The translations under genes were made by a program, and so were the position numbers. Under the pieces are notes generated by a model. It saw only the letters and a program-made list of their open reading frames with translations. It did not search any database and was not told the origin of the DNA. From NCBI GenBank assembly GCA_029378245.1, contig JARKIF010000017.1, forward strand, positions 62,001-126,000: a stretch of 64,000 nt of DNA, read 5' to 3'. This DNA comes from Roridomyces roridus (lineage: Eukaryota > Basidiomycota > Agaricomycetes > Agaricales > Mycenaceae). Shown here one piece after another: positions 11,390 through 22,308 of this stretch (the first letter of the stretch is position 1; every line of letters begins with the position of its first letter).

Positions 11390-11760
11390 TGAATTCATTT
11401 AATTGAGTGAAGGCCAGAGAGAGAGGTGCGGATCAACCTGGGGACCTGCTCGAACAGTAGCCAGCCATGCACCCACGGCAACCGATGTTCAACCTCATGA
11501 GCATCAACACATGGCACATTGTTCGCATGCATTGTCTGCCCTCCACATATAAGGAGTGTGAGATCAGTGTACAGCCAACTGGGACTCGAGCGACAATAAG
11601 AACAAACCGTTCTTGACTTCCCGTGGCCAAGAGAAAAAGTGGACCACATGAAGGATATTCAGAACAGGGAGTCGAACTGGCTCCGCAATGATCAGATTGG
11701 CGTTCAACTTTCAACTCGGTCGAATGTTCTGATTCTCGCTCTGACATCTTGCTACCTACA
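11390..11760. other. Intergenic region
   Basis: No gene was seen. It separates the acetyltransferase from the aldo-keto reductase remnant, which is convergent to it. Confidence 0.4.
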
Positions 11761-11925
11761 TTACACCGGCAACGGCGTCTCAACAAACAACGTCTCCATA
11801 AACCCAGCCGGGTACCGATCCCCCTGCTGCGCATTCGCAGCCACCGCAAGCTCCCTCACCTTCACATCCTCTTCCGACAGCCTCAGCTTCGCCGCGCCCA
11901 AATTCTCCTCTAGATACTGACCATG
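11761..11925 (-). pseudogene. Aldo-keto reductase C-terminal remnant
   Basis: The minus strand encodes about 54 residues that read like the end of a fungal aldo/keto reductase (QYLEENLGAAKLRLSEEDVK, then GDRYPAGFMETLF), with a stop at 11761..11763. Upstream on the minus strand the frame runs into a poly-G tract and AT-rich DNA, with no NADPH-binding or catalytic Tyr/Lys segment. It is a 5'-truncated fragment, probably left after a deletion or rearrangement at the G-rich tract. Confidence 0.7.
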
Positions 11926-12350
11926 ACCAAGGGGGCATCGGGATTGAAAATCCGTACCGGGGAGGGGGGGGGGGGTTCCGAGAGGGCTCGAAAAAAAATT
12001 CTATATGTATATTAGTAAATGTGTTTTGGAGCATATTGGACACCCTTCTACCAGTCCAGATTGTGCCAGAGCTTCTCGGTGTAGCCTCTCAACCACCAAA
12101 GCTTTGAAGTGATTGAAATTTCCAAATCGGGACTGATATATTACATAATGCAGCTGGTCTCACTGACTCTCACAAGACATTGCCACAGGCAACAAGTGTA
12201 TCATTGCTCAAGTACACCTAAGATGGGTCTAATTGACACTGGGGTCCTCTAATAAGTTTGTAATACATATTTTTCCAATGGTTGGGAGCCGCGGATTGCT
12301 CGGACCACCGGCAAATCACATGACCGTGGGAATGATCTGCCTTATATAGG

Positions 12351-12392
12351 AGGGGAGGGGAGGGGGGGGGAGGGGGGAGGGGGGGGGGGGGT
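12351..12392. repeat. G-rich purine tract with quadruplex potential
   Basis: About 42 bases consist only of G with scattered A, including G runs of 9, 6 and more than 12. A shorter G tract lies at 11959-11977. Both can form G-quadruplexes and are likely unstable in replication and assembly. Confidence 0.7.
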
Positions 12393-13357
12393 CAAGGGGT
12401 ATATACAAAAAACGAAAACGAAAACGATATACATACCTATCGGCAAGGGACTGCCGCCGAACGCCATTGATGGTCAAAGTAACAGTCACATTCAATTCCC
12501 AAGGGGAAGGCATGATGGCGCATCAATTACGATTCACCGCCATCAACAACGTCAAGATAATTCACCGTGCGCCTCTCTGTACTTGAAATACACATTTAAT
12601 TGGCAAATTGATCCTGGGATATCTTCCGGGGCTTAGTGAACTGTCCCTGGGCATCATCCAGGCATTCAGCACTGAGTTTTAAATCAGATACCACAACATA
12701 CGGCGCAATACCCCAAGCTCTCGTCATCAGTGCCGACGGCCGCAAAACGAGAATGATCGAAGGCCGAGGCTGCCTATTATAGCGCGCACAAGAACTTCAG
12801 GCATCCAAGAGCTTCTCCCGGCAATCAATGGGATTGAAGATGTATATTGAGCTATCATGGCATAGGATACAGGGAGGGGTACCGGTAGGCAGAAAGCACC
12901 AGTAGTGGGACAGTGCCACGGACGCGCGTCGCGACTCGCGAGGAGCAAGTGACCGGGCATGAGCTAAGCGTCGGGAACCCAGCCTTTCGGTACCGAGACG
13001 TAAGCGAAGCGTGACCGGAACACGGGGCAGCCGTGTGATACGGCCGATCGTTGCCGATTTTCGTTTTCGCTTTTCGTTTATACCGGGGGTCAAGCCAGGG
13101 TCGAGAAAACTTTTCGACCCTATATCTGAAGTTCGGATCCCGATGTCCCCTTGACCATGACCGTGAGCAGCTTGAACGAGTAGCGGAGGGGATACCGCAC
13201 CTTGACCTTCGTTGTACCCGGGATCGGGATGATATCCTCGCCTTGGGCAAACAGCCACGCAAGGGTGACCTGGCCGGACGTAGCACCACCGGTCAAGTGG
13301 GCACGGTGACGGTGTTTGTGTTTGGGGTGAAAAAATAAGAAAAAATCCCCAAAAAAG

Positions 13358-13394
13358 GAAAGAGAGAAAGGAGGAGAAAGGAGGAGAAAGGAGG
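13358..13394. repeat. Purine microsatellite, AAAGGAGGAG units
   Basis: Three to four tandem AAAGGAGGAG units follow an AAAAAATCCCCAAAAAAGG stretch. It is simple-sequence DNA without coding content. Confidence 0.7.
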
Positions 13395-14184
13395 AGCTCT
13401 CAGACTGTTCTTCTAAATATCTGCGCAGCAGGCTGTCGGCCTCAAATCACACCCAGAAATGACATTGATTGACATGAGAATATGTGGATGATTGTCAATT
13501 ACTGTTCCGGCACGGAACAACTGATCACATCGCACCTCAAAATTCAACAACATTTGCTGCGGCTCCCAGGATGGAATGCCCTGCGGGGTGTTTTGATGTG
13601 CATTTGCATGGAAAAGGGCCTTCCGAGTGTATAAGATTCAGGGGTTCAGTGGTGTCCAGGGGAGAAGGGTTTGGGCATTGACATTCAACACAACATTGAT
13701 GAATTGGCAAGCCCGTGGGCACTATCCTTTGTCAAATGCATACAGAAACAGATAAATAGATGTTGGCTACTGAGATGGCGCTCAAATCAGCATGCCCAGG
13801 CTGTTGAACTTGCAAATCAGTGATTTTTGAGCCATTGTGATGCCCTCCATCTTTGACAACACAGACCACCTCCTGTCTGGCTTTTCCTGGAAATCAAAGC
13901 AGTTTAACCTCCAAGAACAAGGTCAGACTGTAGAATGTTTCCCGATCTCAAATGAACAGCCAATTACAACCTCCCCGAGGATTATCTGGCTATCTTTTAG
14001 TTGTCTGCCAATCCACACGCAAAAGATGAAGTAAAAAAGAGATTTATGGCTATTAAATTGAGCAGACAACACACTGGTAGCCGGCGGAATACTCAACACT
14101 CTTATCCAGCATGCTCTCGAGGCATACAAAGCAAGCATCAGTGCACGACAAGTCACATCTAATCTTATCAGCTGTCAAATCCCA

Positions 14185-14275
14185 ACCGAATGCGGTTGGA
14201 ACTCACGCGGCCCAACCGCATGTGGTTGGACTCCATTTGGCCCAACCACATTGGGTTGGGCTATATGGGGCAGCC
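14185..14275. repeat. Cluster of CCAACC...GGTTGG palindromes
   Basis: Three short inverted repeats (CCCAACCGAATGCGGTTGG, CCCAACCGCATGTGGTTGG, CCCAACCACATTGGGTTGG) occur within 90 bases. The pattern resembles the subterminal motif clusters of the MITEs further right, but no terminal repeats or target duplication were found, so it may be a decayed element. Confidence 0.5.
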
Positions 14276-14494
14276 ATCAACCACAAACATGGGAACCGCG
14301 CCGTCAAGTGGGCACGTCAAGTGTGGGTACCGGACACTGCTCCGCCCCTCCAGGATTGCTATTCAGCCCCACAAAGGACAGACAATATTCTAGAATGTTC
14401 TATTGACGTTCTCAAGATGTTCTATCAAGTCCCAGCGGCCAAGAAGTTATTCTTAGGAAAGACAATGTGAATGTTTTCCAGATCATGAGAAAGT

Positions 14495-15139
14495 TTGGAC
14501 AGACCATTCAGCCGGCTCGTGCCTCAGCCATATGACCGCTTCAATCTTTACAAACGTATCACATTTACCCTCCCTGCGATTCGCGAGGCCAACGCTAATC
14601 GACTCAAGAATGTCGTACGTGCTTCCCCGCCGGTTCCCCCTTGTGGCGTTCGCAATCCCGCGCAGCCTGCGTATCTCGACTTTGCTTTGGTCCGCACTGG
14701 GGAGGCGAATCCGAAGACCGAGGGCACTGCACTGCAAGGTATGTATCAATCGGATGCTGGTACTGTACTTACGCTTTGTCCAGGGCTGCGCGTTGCACAT
14801 ATCAAAGTCCTTTTCCAGCTCCCTCCTGTGTACGACCTCCACACCGCGCATCCACTCGCCTATGTTGAGTGGTACACTCCCTTCAGCACCCCTGACGCTA
14901 CCACCGGCTTATACACGGTCAAGCCGTCGACTCGCAATCATCACGCATACGGTGAGATAATCGGCGTCGACCGGATTGTCCGCAACTGCCATTTACTTCC
15001 CAAGTACGGCCGGGTGAAGGAACATTCATGGACGACCGAGAATGTCGTTGCGAGGTGCAAGGTATTTTTTGTCAATCCGTACAGCGATACACACAGTTTT
15101 TGTTTATTTAAAGTTGGCAAGAGAATGTACAGTGGATAG
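14495..15139 (+). pseudogene. C-terminal fragment of a basidiomycete transposon-type protein
   Basis: The frame (YDRFNLYKRITFTLPAIREA near its start) continues through a 45-nt intron (14739..14783) that joins GTALQ to GLRVAHIKVLFQLPPVYDL. It then runs through HPLAYVEWYTPFSTPD, KPSTRNHHAYGEIIGVDRIV and a terminal FFVNPYSDTHSFCLFK. This resembles the C-terminal part of long proteins encoded by Plavaka/KDZ-type DNA transposons of mushrooms; that assignment is from memory and uncertain. No start codon, catalytic region or terminal repeat is present, so it is a 5'-truncated remnant. Confidence 0.5.
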
Positions 15140-15519
15140 TCTATATGAAGCTTATAATACTGTCTTGTGGCCACTAGGAGGCTGAGTCGTTCTTACTTAG
15201 CAGAGTTGTGCGCTCTGGGACAGTACGTCCAAATGGGTTCACCCCTACGCGCCTACGCGAGTAGCCGATATTTCTTGATGTCAGTCACTGATTCTGGTTC
15301 TCGGGGCTCTACGCGGTATAAGCGGTCTACATAGAACCAGTGATTCTACCTAAACAGCCCGGTTCTAGGGTGCTACATGCAAGTTCCAGATGTTTGTGCA
15401 TGCACACTGGCAATCTTTGCTTCTTACCTCCACCATCCTGTCTGAGTTCCCTGCCTCTGGTGAGCTACATTTTTTGCCTTGTCCCTCTCAGATGCATAAA
15501 CTATCTGCAGAGCATTGTC
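15140..15519. other. 5' flank of NLR1
   Basis: No gene was seen. Pyrimidine-rich stretches near 15420-15490 could be the NLR1 core promoter or leader. Confidence 0.35.
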
Positions 15520-16064
15520 ATGATGTCGACGTCTGACCATCCCAAACTTGGGGCCTCCAATGTGAATATTCATGGTGTCAAATTTCTCATTAAAATTGGC
15601 AATTGCATCATATTAATTTTCCACGAGTGTCAGGTGGGACGGGAGGTATCGGTGGAGAAGGGGGTGCAAATGGTGGCCATGGAGGTATTGGAGAGGGCGG
15701 GACTGTGAATGTGTATGTTGTCTTTTTGACAGTATAATCATGGAGTTGATGAAACCCTTGTGTATAGCGCTATCTTTCAGGGGCAAGGGTGGGTCACATC
15801 TCCTGTCATCACGTTGCCAGCTTATATTTATGCAGATTGGAAGACCTTTTGTTCAACTGGCTGGGAAAACCGCCGAATACACAGGATAGACAGCATCAGT
15901 TGCAAGAGGTTCGGCATGAAGATACTGGGAACTGGCTGCTTGAGCACAATCAGCTCCTTCGTTGGAAAACGACACCTGGCACCTTGTGGATTCAGGGAAT
16001 ATGTATGTTGAGCTGAGTCTATTTGAATTCATATCTAATCAATTTCAGCTGGAACAGGTAAAAG

Positions 16065-17608
16065 CATCATCAAAATAGCAGGTTTGTCTTGGGCGTCTTT
16101 TGTCTTGACGACTCGTCTTTTGTCTTGAAGGAGCATCTTGGAGCATCTTGGTCTTGGGCAAGACGTCTTGGACTGCTTGGCGACATTGTTCCGTCTTCGG
16201 AGGATTCGCGTTTCAAATGCATCTGATCTCAAAGCTGCCCAAGACGAATCGAGGTTTCCCAAGATGTAAAGACGAAAGATGCAATTTGAAAGAAAAGATT
16301 AAGGATTAGGACTAAGTAGCAGTAGATTACATTCACTGGCATATGTATATGGCCTACCCCGTGGCTGACCAGGGTGAAAATGCGAGCCCTCCGACTGGCT
16401 CATTGTTGGCAGATGACTTTGACGAGGGCCGCCAGGTCAAGTGGAGAGGAGAGGAAGTCAAAGCGACTCGAGTCAGTGCGGAGGTAACGTCGGTGTGCTG
16501 GCAGTCGTGGAGGGAGGAAGCGACAGAGTGCGACAGAGGGAAATGTTAAAGTGCTTCGAACTCCGCCCGGATCACAGATACGCGAATGACTCACATGGTC
16601 GCTTGGTTACCAATCCATGACGTGATTGTGCCACGTCCACTTCTTCTCTTTTCACTCTCACCATCCCTCCTCCCTCCGTACCGTCCACTGTGCCCGCCAT
16701 AGCCGCCCGCCCACCCCACGCCCATCTCCGACCGCCACAGCTCCTAGGACGACTTGCTGCAAGTTATTACCCTTACGCCGCGCCACACCAGCCACACCCC
16801 ACCTATTGCTCCGACGCCCACTGAAGACACGATAACACGATAACAAGGAGGCCTGGAGCCCGTATCCCTGGCCTTTCTCGCCCCGCCACCATTGAACACA
16901 CTTCCCTCGCTCCACTCACCGGCGGCCATGTTCCATCCCCACCTTCGCATCTGCCGCATCACCTACCATGTTACCGTCTCCGAAACCGGCACTTGAAGAC
17001 CCCGAGTGAAGACTGCCACCACCAATGTCTATGGCCATCATCACTCCACACGCACCCTGCCGTGCTCATCCCTCAAGACCCGGCCACAATATCCCATTCT
17101 CACCCTCAAGGCTCTGGCCTAACCGTCGTCCGTCAAATGAAGATGTTGGGCGGCGTCAAGAGATCGCCCTTCCAAACCTCAAGCCCTTACCGCAATCGTC
17201 CACCCTCCTCCTTCGCCCCTTGTGTACAAGCCCCGCCAGCCAGACGCTCCAAGCAAGACCGACTAGGCCGCTAGTCTCCCTCTCTCCCATCTGGTACGTG
17301 CGGCGTGTTCCTCGATTTCCTTTCCCATATATACTTGGTTTATTGTACTATTTACATGAATACATGTGTCTTTTCGTACATCTTCTGTGGGAATCGGAAC
17401 GTCTTGAGATGTCTTTTTCAGTGTCTTGACGAAGCCTTGTTGCTTCTTGCCCAAGATGCCCGCCGTCTTCCCAAGACAGATGTGTCTTCCCAAGCAATGT
17501 ACTTAGCTTGGCCAAGACACGTCGTCTGCAAAGTCACGTCTTTTCCGTCTTCTACGTCTTGGCCAAGACGCCAAAGACGCCAAAGACGAACCTGCGATTT
17601 TGCTGATG
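16065..17608. mobile_element. Non-autonomous TIR element, 1544 bp, inserted in the NLR1 Walker A
   Basis: The ends form imperfect inverted repeats of about 38 bp: CATCATCAAAATAGCAGGTT at left, and CATCAGCAAAATCGCAGGTT as the reverse complement of the right end. Both continue with GTCTT and GCGTCTTT strings. CAAGACG/CGTCTTG motifs cluster in both 200-300-bp subterminal regions. The apparent target duplication is AG. Deleting the element with one AG joins GGTAAAAG to TGTACTGAG, giving GTGKSVLSSTVIQHL after the next intron, as expected for this NLR family. The internal 1 kb has no transposase and only Pro/Ser-rich frames. The superfamily is not assigned. Confidence 0.75.
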
Positions 17609-18436
17609 AGTGTACTGAGGTACTTCACTATTCCGTTGCACTACTATATCTCAACTGACATGAAGAGCTCAACAGTCATTCAACACCTTGTTGAGACTGG
17701 TAACATAGTCTCATATTTCTTCTTCGACTTCAGGAACAACAGACAGAGCCTGCATATGATGTTGAGCTCTATTGTCTGGCAGCTTTCTGGGAGGTCACAC
17801 ACTCCACATAATTTGCTTTCCCATCTTCATAAAAGGCTGGGGGGTGGAACCATACTGCCACAGGTTACCCATCTTCAAGAACTCCTTGAAAGCATCACTA
17901 GGGAACTGCCACAGACATATATTGTCCTGGATGGACTGGATGAATGCCACAGGAATGATTGGAGAGGTCTTGTTGGATTTGTGAACAAACTTTTTGGCGC
18001 TTCAATTGAAGGGCTGCATTTGCTGTTCACAAGTCAACCTCTCCAGGAGTTCCAAACAGGGTTCAAGGAACTGCCTTTGATACAGCTACAAGCATCATTT
18101 TTGAATGAAGACATAAGATCCTTTGTGCACAGCAAGATTATGACAATGTCTGATGATGTTGTACACGCCAATGCAGTTACTCTGCAAATTGTAAAACAAA
18201 GCAGTGGAATGTCAGTCTGGTTTGAGTTTTTGGCCTAAACTGATAATATACCTAGGTTCCGCATGGCGGCCTGCTTTATTATTGAGCTAGGTCATTGTCA
18301 CTGGGAGGATGAATGGGATGAGGTCCTTGCAGCTCTGCCAGCTGATCTCTTCAGCATCTACAACCATTTCCTAAACCGTGCAAAGGCAGAACACAAACTG
18401 CCATTGGTTTTCATTCAGGCAATACTACGGTGGCTG

Positions 18437-18990
18437 TAGGGCTCCGACCCGGCCGTTGACGGCGACGGCCGTCGCTCTGACGGCCGTCATGGGAGGTCGG
18501 ACGGGCCCCACCCGGCCGTCAGACCATGTTGCGAGGCCTCAAAACGGCCGGGTGGTACCCGTCAGACCCGTCACGGCCGTCATGACGGGTCGAAGCAGTG
18601 ACAGCCCCTGACAGCCCGTGCCTCCAGCTAAATCGACCATCAGATTGATGTCAACGTGATGCCGGCAAGTCAAAATTACGGATTGGACCGATTGGTACTC
18701 GGGAAGCCTGCAGAACCGCAGTAGTGGGCCATCCGCAAGATTGCCAATGACCCAGGTGCGCTACCCCTGGAGCATCAAGTGATGATGGCAGCTCGGCATG
18801 GCTAGTTAGCCGAAGACCCGTCACCACCCGTCATGGCCCGTCGACGGCCGGGAACGGGTGCCCCGTCAGCCAAGGAACCGGACCCGGACCCGGCCGTCAA
18901 AATTCTGGCTTCAGAGGGCTGTACGGCCGGGCCGGCACCCGTCGTGACGGCTCGTTGATCCGTCATTTTGACGGTCGGGTCGGAGCCCTA
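18437..18990. mobile_element. hAT-type MITE, 554 bp, in NLR1
   Basis: The 20-bp terminal inverted repeats start TAGGGCTCCGACCCGGCCGT, with one mismatch at the other end. The 8-bp target duplications GGTGGCTG lie at 18429..18436 and 18991..18998. The length and the TAGGG terminus are hAT-like. The interior is packed with ACGGCCGTCA-type motifs and has no transposase. Removal restores the host frame (ILRWL followed by VFSVKELSIEELADA). Confidence 0.9.
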
Positions 18991-19610
18991 GGTGGCTGGT
19001 ATTTTCAGTAAAAGAGCTCTCCATAGAAGAGCTTGCAGATGCTATTGCTTTTCGCTTGGAGCAGCCTAACTTTGACTTCTCCAACCTGGATGCATCAATC
19101 CATTACCCTGGCAGGCGAAAGGGAAATTCTCGGATTTTCAAGCTGCTTGATGGCCTCGTTGTAATAAATGATGGAACAATCAGTTTGGCACACTCCTCAG
19201 TACGAGACTATGCCCTTTCCAAAGAGTTTCATCAACAACATGGATCCACTCTGAATCTCAGCCAACACATCTCACAGGGGTTCATTGCACAGACATGTGT
19301 GTGTTATCTTCGCATGTTTGCTAGGGATGACAAATTTGTGAGCAATGAGAACCTGTGGGAATACCCACTTGCGGCATATGCGGCAGGAGAATGGTTCCAG
19401 CACTTTCAAAACTGCAATGATACAGACCAGGGGCACCTACTCCAGGCAGTGATGCATCTGCTTGATGATGGGAGTATCCAGTACAAAACTCTATGTTGGT
19501 TGCAGGGTGGGCCAGCTGTACCGGCTATCTGTATGTGTGCATCAATGGGTTTTCAAAAAGGGGTCCTGTCTTTGCTCAAGGATAGGAAGGTAGCAGCGAA
19601 TACTGCACAA

Positions 19611-20307
19611 AATGATGGCCGGACACCGCTGCACTATGCCTCCGGGAATGGTGGCCTTGATGTTGCCAAGCTGCTCATAGGGCATAGGGCCTCAGTCAAG
19701 GCTGCCACGAACGATGGCCGGACACCGCTGCACTATGCCTCCGGGGATGGCAGCCTTGATGTTGCCAAGCTGCTCATAGAACATGGGGCCTCAGTCAAGG
19801 CTGCCGCGAACGATGGCCGGGCACCGCTGCACTATGCCTCTGGGGATGGCCGCCTTGATGTGGCCAAGCTGCTCATAGAACATGGGGCATCACTCGAGGC
19901 TGCCGCAAACGATGGCCGGACACCGCTGCATTATGCCTCTGGGGATGGCGGCCCTGATGTTGCCAAGCTGCTCATAGAACATGGGGCCTCAGTTGAGGCT
20001 GCCGCGAACGATGGCCGGACACCGCTGCACTATGCCTCCGGGGATGGCCGCCTTGGTGTGGCCAAGCTGCTCATAGAACATGGGGCCTCAGTCAAGGCTG
20101 CTGCGAACAATGGCCGGACACCGCTGCACTATGCCTCCAAGAATGGCGGCCTTGATGTTGCCAAGCTGCTCATAGAACATGGGGCATCACTCGAGGCCGC
20201 CGAGAAGGATGGCTGGAGACCGCTGCACTATGCCTCCGAGTATGGCCGCCTTGATCTTGCCAAGCTGCTCATAGAACATGGGGCATCAGTCAAGACTGCC
20301 AAGAAGG
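19611..20307 (+). repeat. Seven near-identical 99-bp ankyrin repeats in NLR1
   Basis: Seven consecutive units follow the pattern NDGRTPLHYASGDG / LDVAKLLIEHGAS / VKAAA. They differ at only a few codons, and DNA identity is high including third positions. That indicates recent tandem amplification or gene conversion, as known for highly conserved repeats of fungal NLRs. The last unit is followed by a short divergent tail and a stop at 20378. Confidence 0.9.
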
Positions 20308-20378
20308 ATCAACAGGGGGGGAATCCAAGTGACTGGAACTCAACCATTTTACTTGATACTGGTGTTGTGCATAGATAG

Positions 20379-20885
20379 TGTGTTATCCTGATGATGTAAG
20401 CAGAATATTATCCGTTCTTTAACGAAATGGCTCTCAATTCTTTGGTTCTTTGTTTGTTCAATCCCCATTTGTGCTTGCTCCTTCCAGTCACCTCTCTCGT
20501 TCTGGTCGGGCTCTGGCCTTCTTCAGCTCTCCATTCTTCATCATTTGTTCAACCATCACATATTTACAGCTTCCTCGACGGACCGCAGTAATATCTACAG
20601 CTTCCTGGGAACCCACTGCCATTGCCGTGAGCTGACGTGTTTCCGCGGCACTGGCGGCATACCTCTCTCATATAACCACACCGTGGCCGATGGGTAGGCG
20701 ACTGTGCCCTCGGGTCCTCAATCCTGCTGTCTGCTCATCATTCACCCCCACCATCCTTCCACTTAGATTCGCCCCGCCGCCGGAACGAAGTGACACGTCT
20801 TTCATATCGAACAGTCGGCACTTCTACAGCTCCAATCCAGTACAGCTTCACGACGCGATGAAGCGTCTCCGGCAGCGGCTGAAGA
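20379..20885. other. Region downstream of NLR1
   Basis: No gene was seen. It is ordinary unique sequence between the NLR1 stop and a hAT element. Confidence 0.4.
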
Positions 20886-21630
20886 TAGGGAGCAGCACGA
20901 GTATCGAGTGCTGCGAATACTCGCGGCATTTCACCCGCGAGTACGAGTATTCATACTCGCGAGTGGGTGGTGGCTGTGCTACTCGTGCGAGTGCGAGTAT
21001 TGGTTTCCAAAAACCTTGGTACTCGCGAGTATTTGCCTGGCTACTGTAAGCTCACGGAACAGACCCAGATAGGCAATTTGATCACCAGCATCACTCGGCA
21101 TGCCGGCATGTGGCAATCACTCTGTAATGTATGTCTATTCCTGTACAGAATTCAATTTACCTATCAGTCACTACCTGTTCATCAGGAGGAACAGTAACGA
21201 AACTCTGCAACCAACTGAGTGAGCAATCAGCCCATTCCACTGTGATGGTCGGCCAGTGGGCCAGTGACCCAGACTTGATAGCAGTTGATGAGTTTGAGAA
21301 GCAGCTTGCAGAGGGTTGAACACGGAACAAGAAGCGGAAGGCCCCTGCTACAGCAGAAGCCTCAGGATCAGCGAGAGTTATTGTCATTGATGATGATAGT
21401 ACATAGTTTGGTAACTGAAATATATGATACTCATGAATAACTCACAAATAATTTGCAACTCGCGAGTATTCCAACTCGTTGAGTGCAACTACTTGCGACT
21501 TGCGAATACTCGTGAAAGTTGCTTACTAATACACGAATACTCGCCATCAATACTCGTGCGAGTGCAAGTATGGTTTTCCCAACTTCTGCGAGTATGAGTA
21601 CTCGCGAGTGTATACTCGTGCCGCTCACTA
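20886..21630. mobile_element. hAT-type element, 745 bp, internally deleted
   Basis: The terminal inverted repeats are TAGGGAGCAGCACGAGTAT and TAGTGAGCGGCACGAGTAT (17 of 19 match). The 8-bp target duplication is GCTGAAGA at 20878..20885 and 21631..21638. Both subterminal regions are dense in TACTCGCGAGTA-like palindromes. The centre holds the 3' end of a transposase-like frame. This looks like a deletion derivative of an autonomous hAT element. Confidence 0.9.
21174..21406 (+). pseudogene. hAT transposase C-terminal (dimerisation) remnant
   Basis: The frame reads GGTVTKLCNQLSEQSAHSTV, then MVGQWASDPDLIAVDEFEKQL and a stop at 21317-21319. After that stop, still in the same frame, comes a lysine-rich stretch and VIVIDDDST before a second stop. 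It resembles the end of the hAT C-terminal dimerisation region (Leu/Arg-rich helix, then a Trp). No catalytic residues are present. Its position inside matching TIRs supports the hAT assignment. Confidence 0.55.
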
Positions 21631-22308
21631 GCTGAAGATATAATACTTAAGCCCGTCCTCGACGACCAACCATCGCCCTCGGAAGGCTCCGGTTTATTTA
21701 GTCTCTCTTACAGACCCTCGACGCTCCCCAAGCTCTGCGAAGAGGGTCTGATGCCAAGCGCGCCCTGATTGCCGTGGGTTAGCCTTGTTATATAATCGTG
21801 TCAGGTGATCCATACGAAATACAATATTCAACGCATAGCGACGCGTTCTGACTGAATTGGACATAATGCAAGAACTGTGGCATTCAAATGGTATGGGTGT
21901 CCTCTTTGGACAAAGATAAATGGATTCCGATGACCCCCATTTCTCATTTTGACCCGGGCCAATTGTCATTTCTGACCGTGATCACAATGATCACAGCCCG
22001 AATAGCGCCGTGAGGTGTGAAACAAACCCCCAGAGACAAAAACAAGATTATGAAACCAGAATCACATCCATCAAATTGAAATCTTCCCCATCAAAGTGAA
22101 ATCAGAGCGATCAAAATGGAATTTGAGCCATCAGAATGAAATCACGCAAAATCATACCAACGTCGGGAATCAGTGATGACGCTACTCCCGGCTCGGGCTC
22201 TCTCCCCCGGCGGCGGTGTCGGCTCCCAACAGGGATATTGGCAGTCGTTAGGGCTTCGGCTACATGGCGGATATATTCATTTACTGCGCCGGGGAGCTCT
22301 GTCTGGAG

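Larger units (their letters stand above)
11926..14494. other. Gene-free, repeat-rich region
   Basis: No coding region is supported over 2.5 kb. It holds G-rich and purine tracts (11959-11977, 12351-12392, 13358-13394), a hairpin near 13099-13123 (AGGGTCGA with TTCGACCCT) and a cluster of CCAACC/GGTTGG hairpins (14185-14275). The string TCAAGTGGGCACG recurs near 13295 and 14305. Confidence 0.5.
15520..20378 (+). pseudogene. NLR1: Gly-rich N-terminus, NACHT and ankyrin repeats, interrupted by two transposons
   Basis: The inferred exons are 15520..15574, 15634..15710, 15781..15788, 15836..16002, 16049..16064 plus 17611..17619, 17668..18210, and 18256..18436 plus 18999..20378. They total 2436 nt, or 812 codons. 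Introns are 45-70 nt, and the 8-nt third exon is the least certain part. The N-terminus has NVNIHG followed by a GGTGGIGGEGG repeat and a LEDLLFNWLG helix. The NACHT domain shows Walker A GISGTGKS and Walker B YIVLDGLDEC, then SGMFRMAACFIIEL and a winged-helix-like segment. Seven 33-residue ankyrin repeats end the protein. STAND/NLR ATPases of fungi act in non-self recognition and cell death. Two mobile elements (16065..17608 and 18437..18990) break the frame. Without them the frame is open throughout, so the damage is recent, or one insert is spliced out. Confidence 0.8.

Noticed and set aside
16626..17429. Pro/Ser-rich frames inside the first NLR1 insertion as a transposase
   Set aside because: Low-complexity composition, no DDE-like motif, and frames open on both strands.
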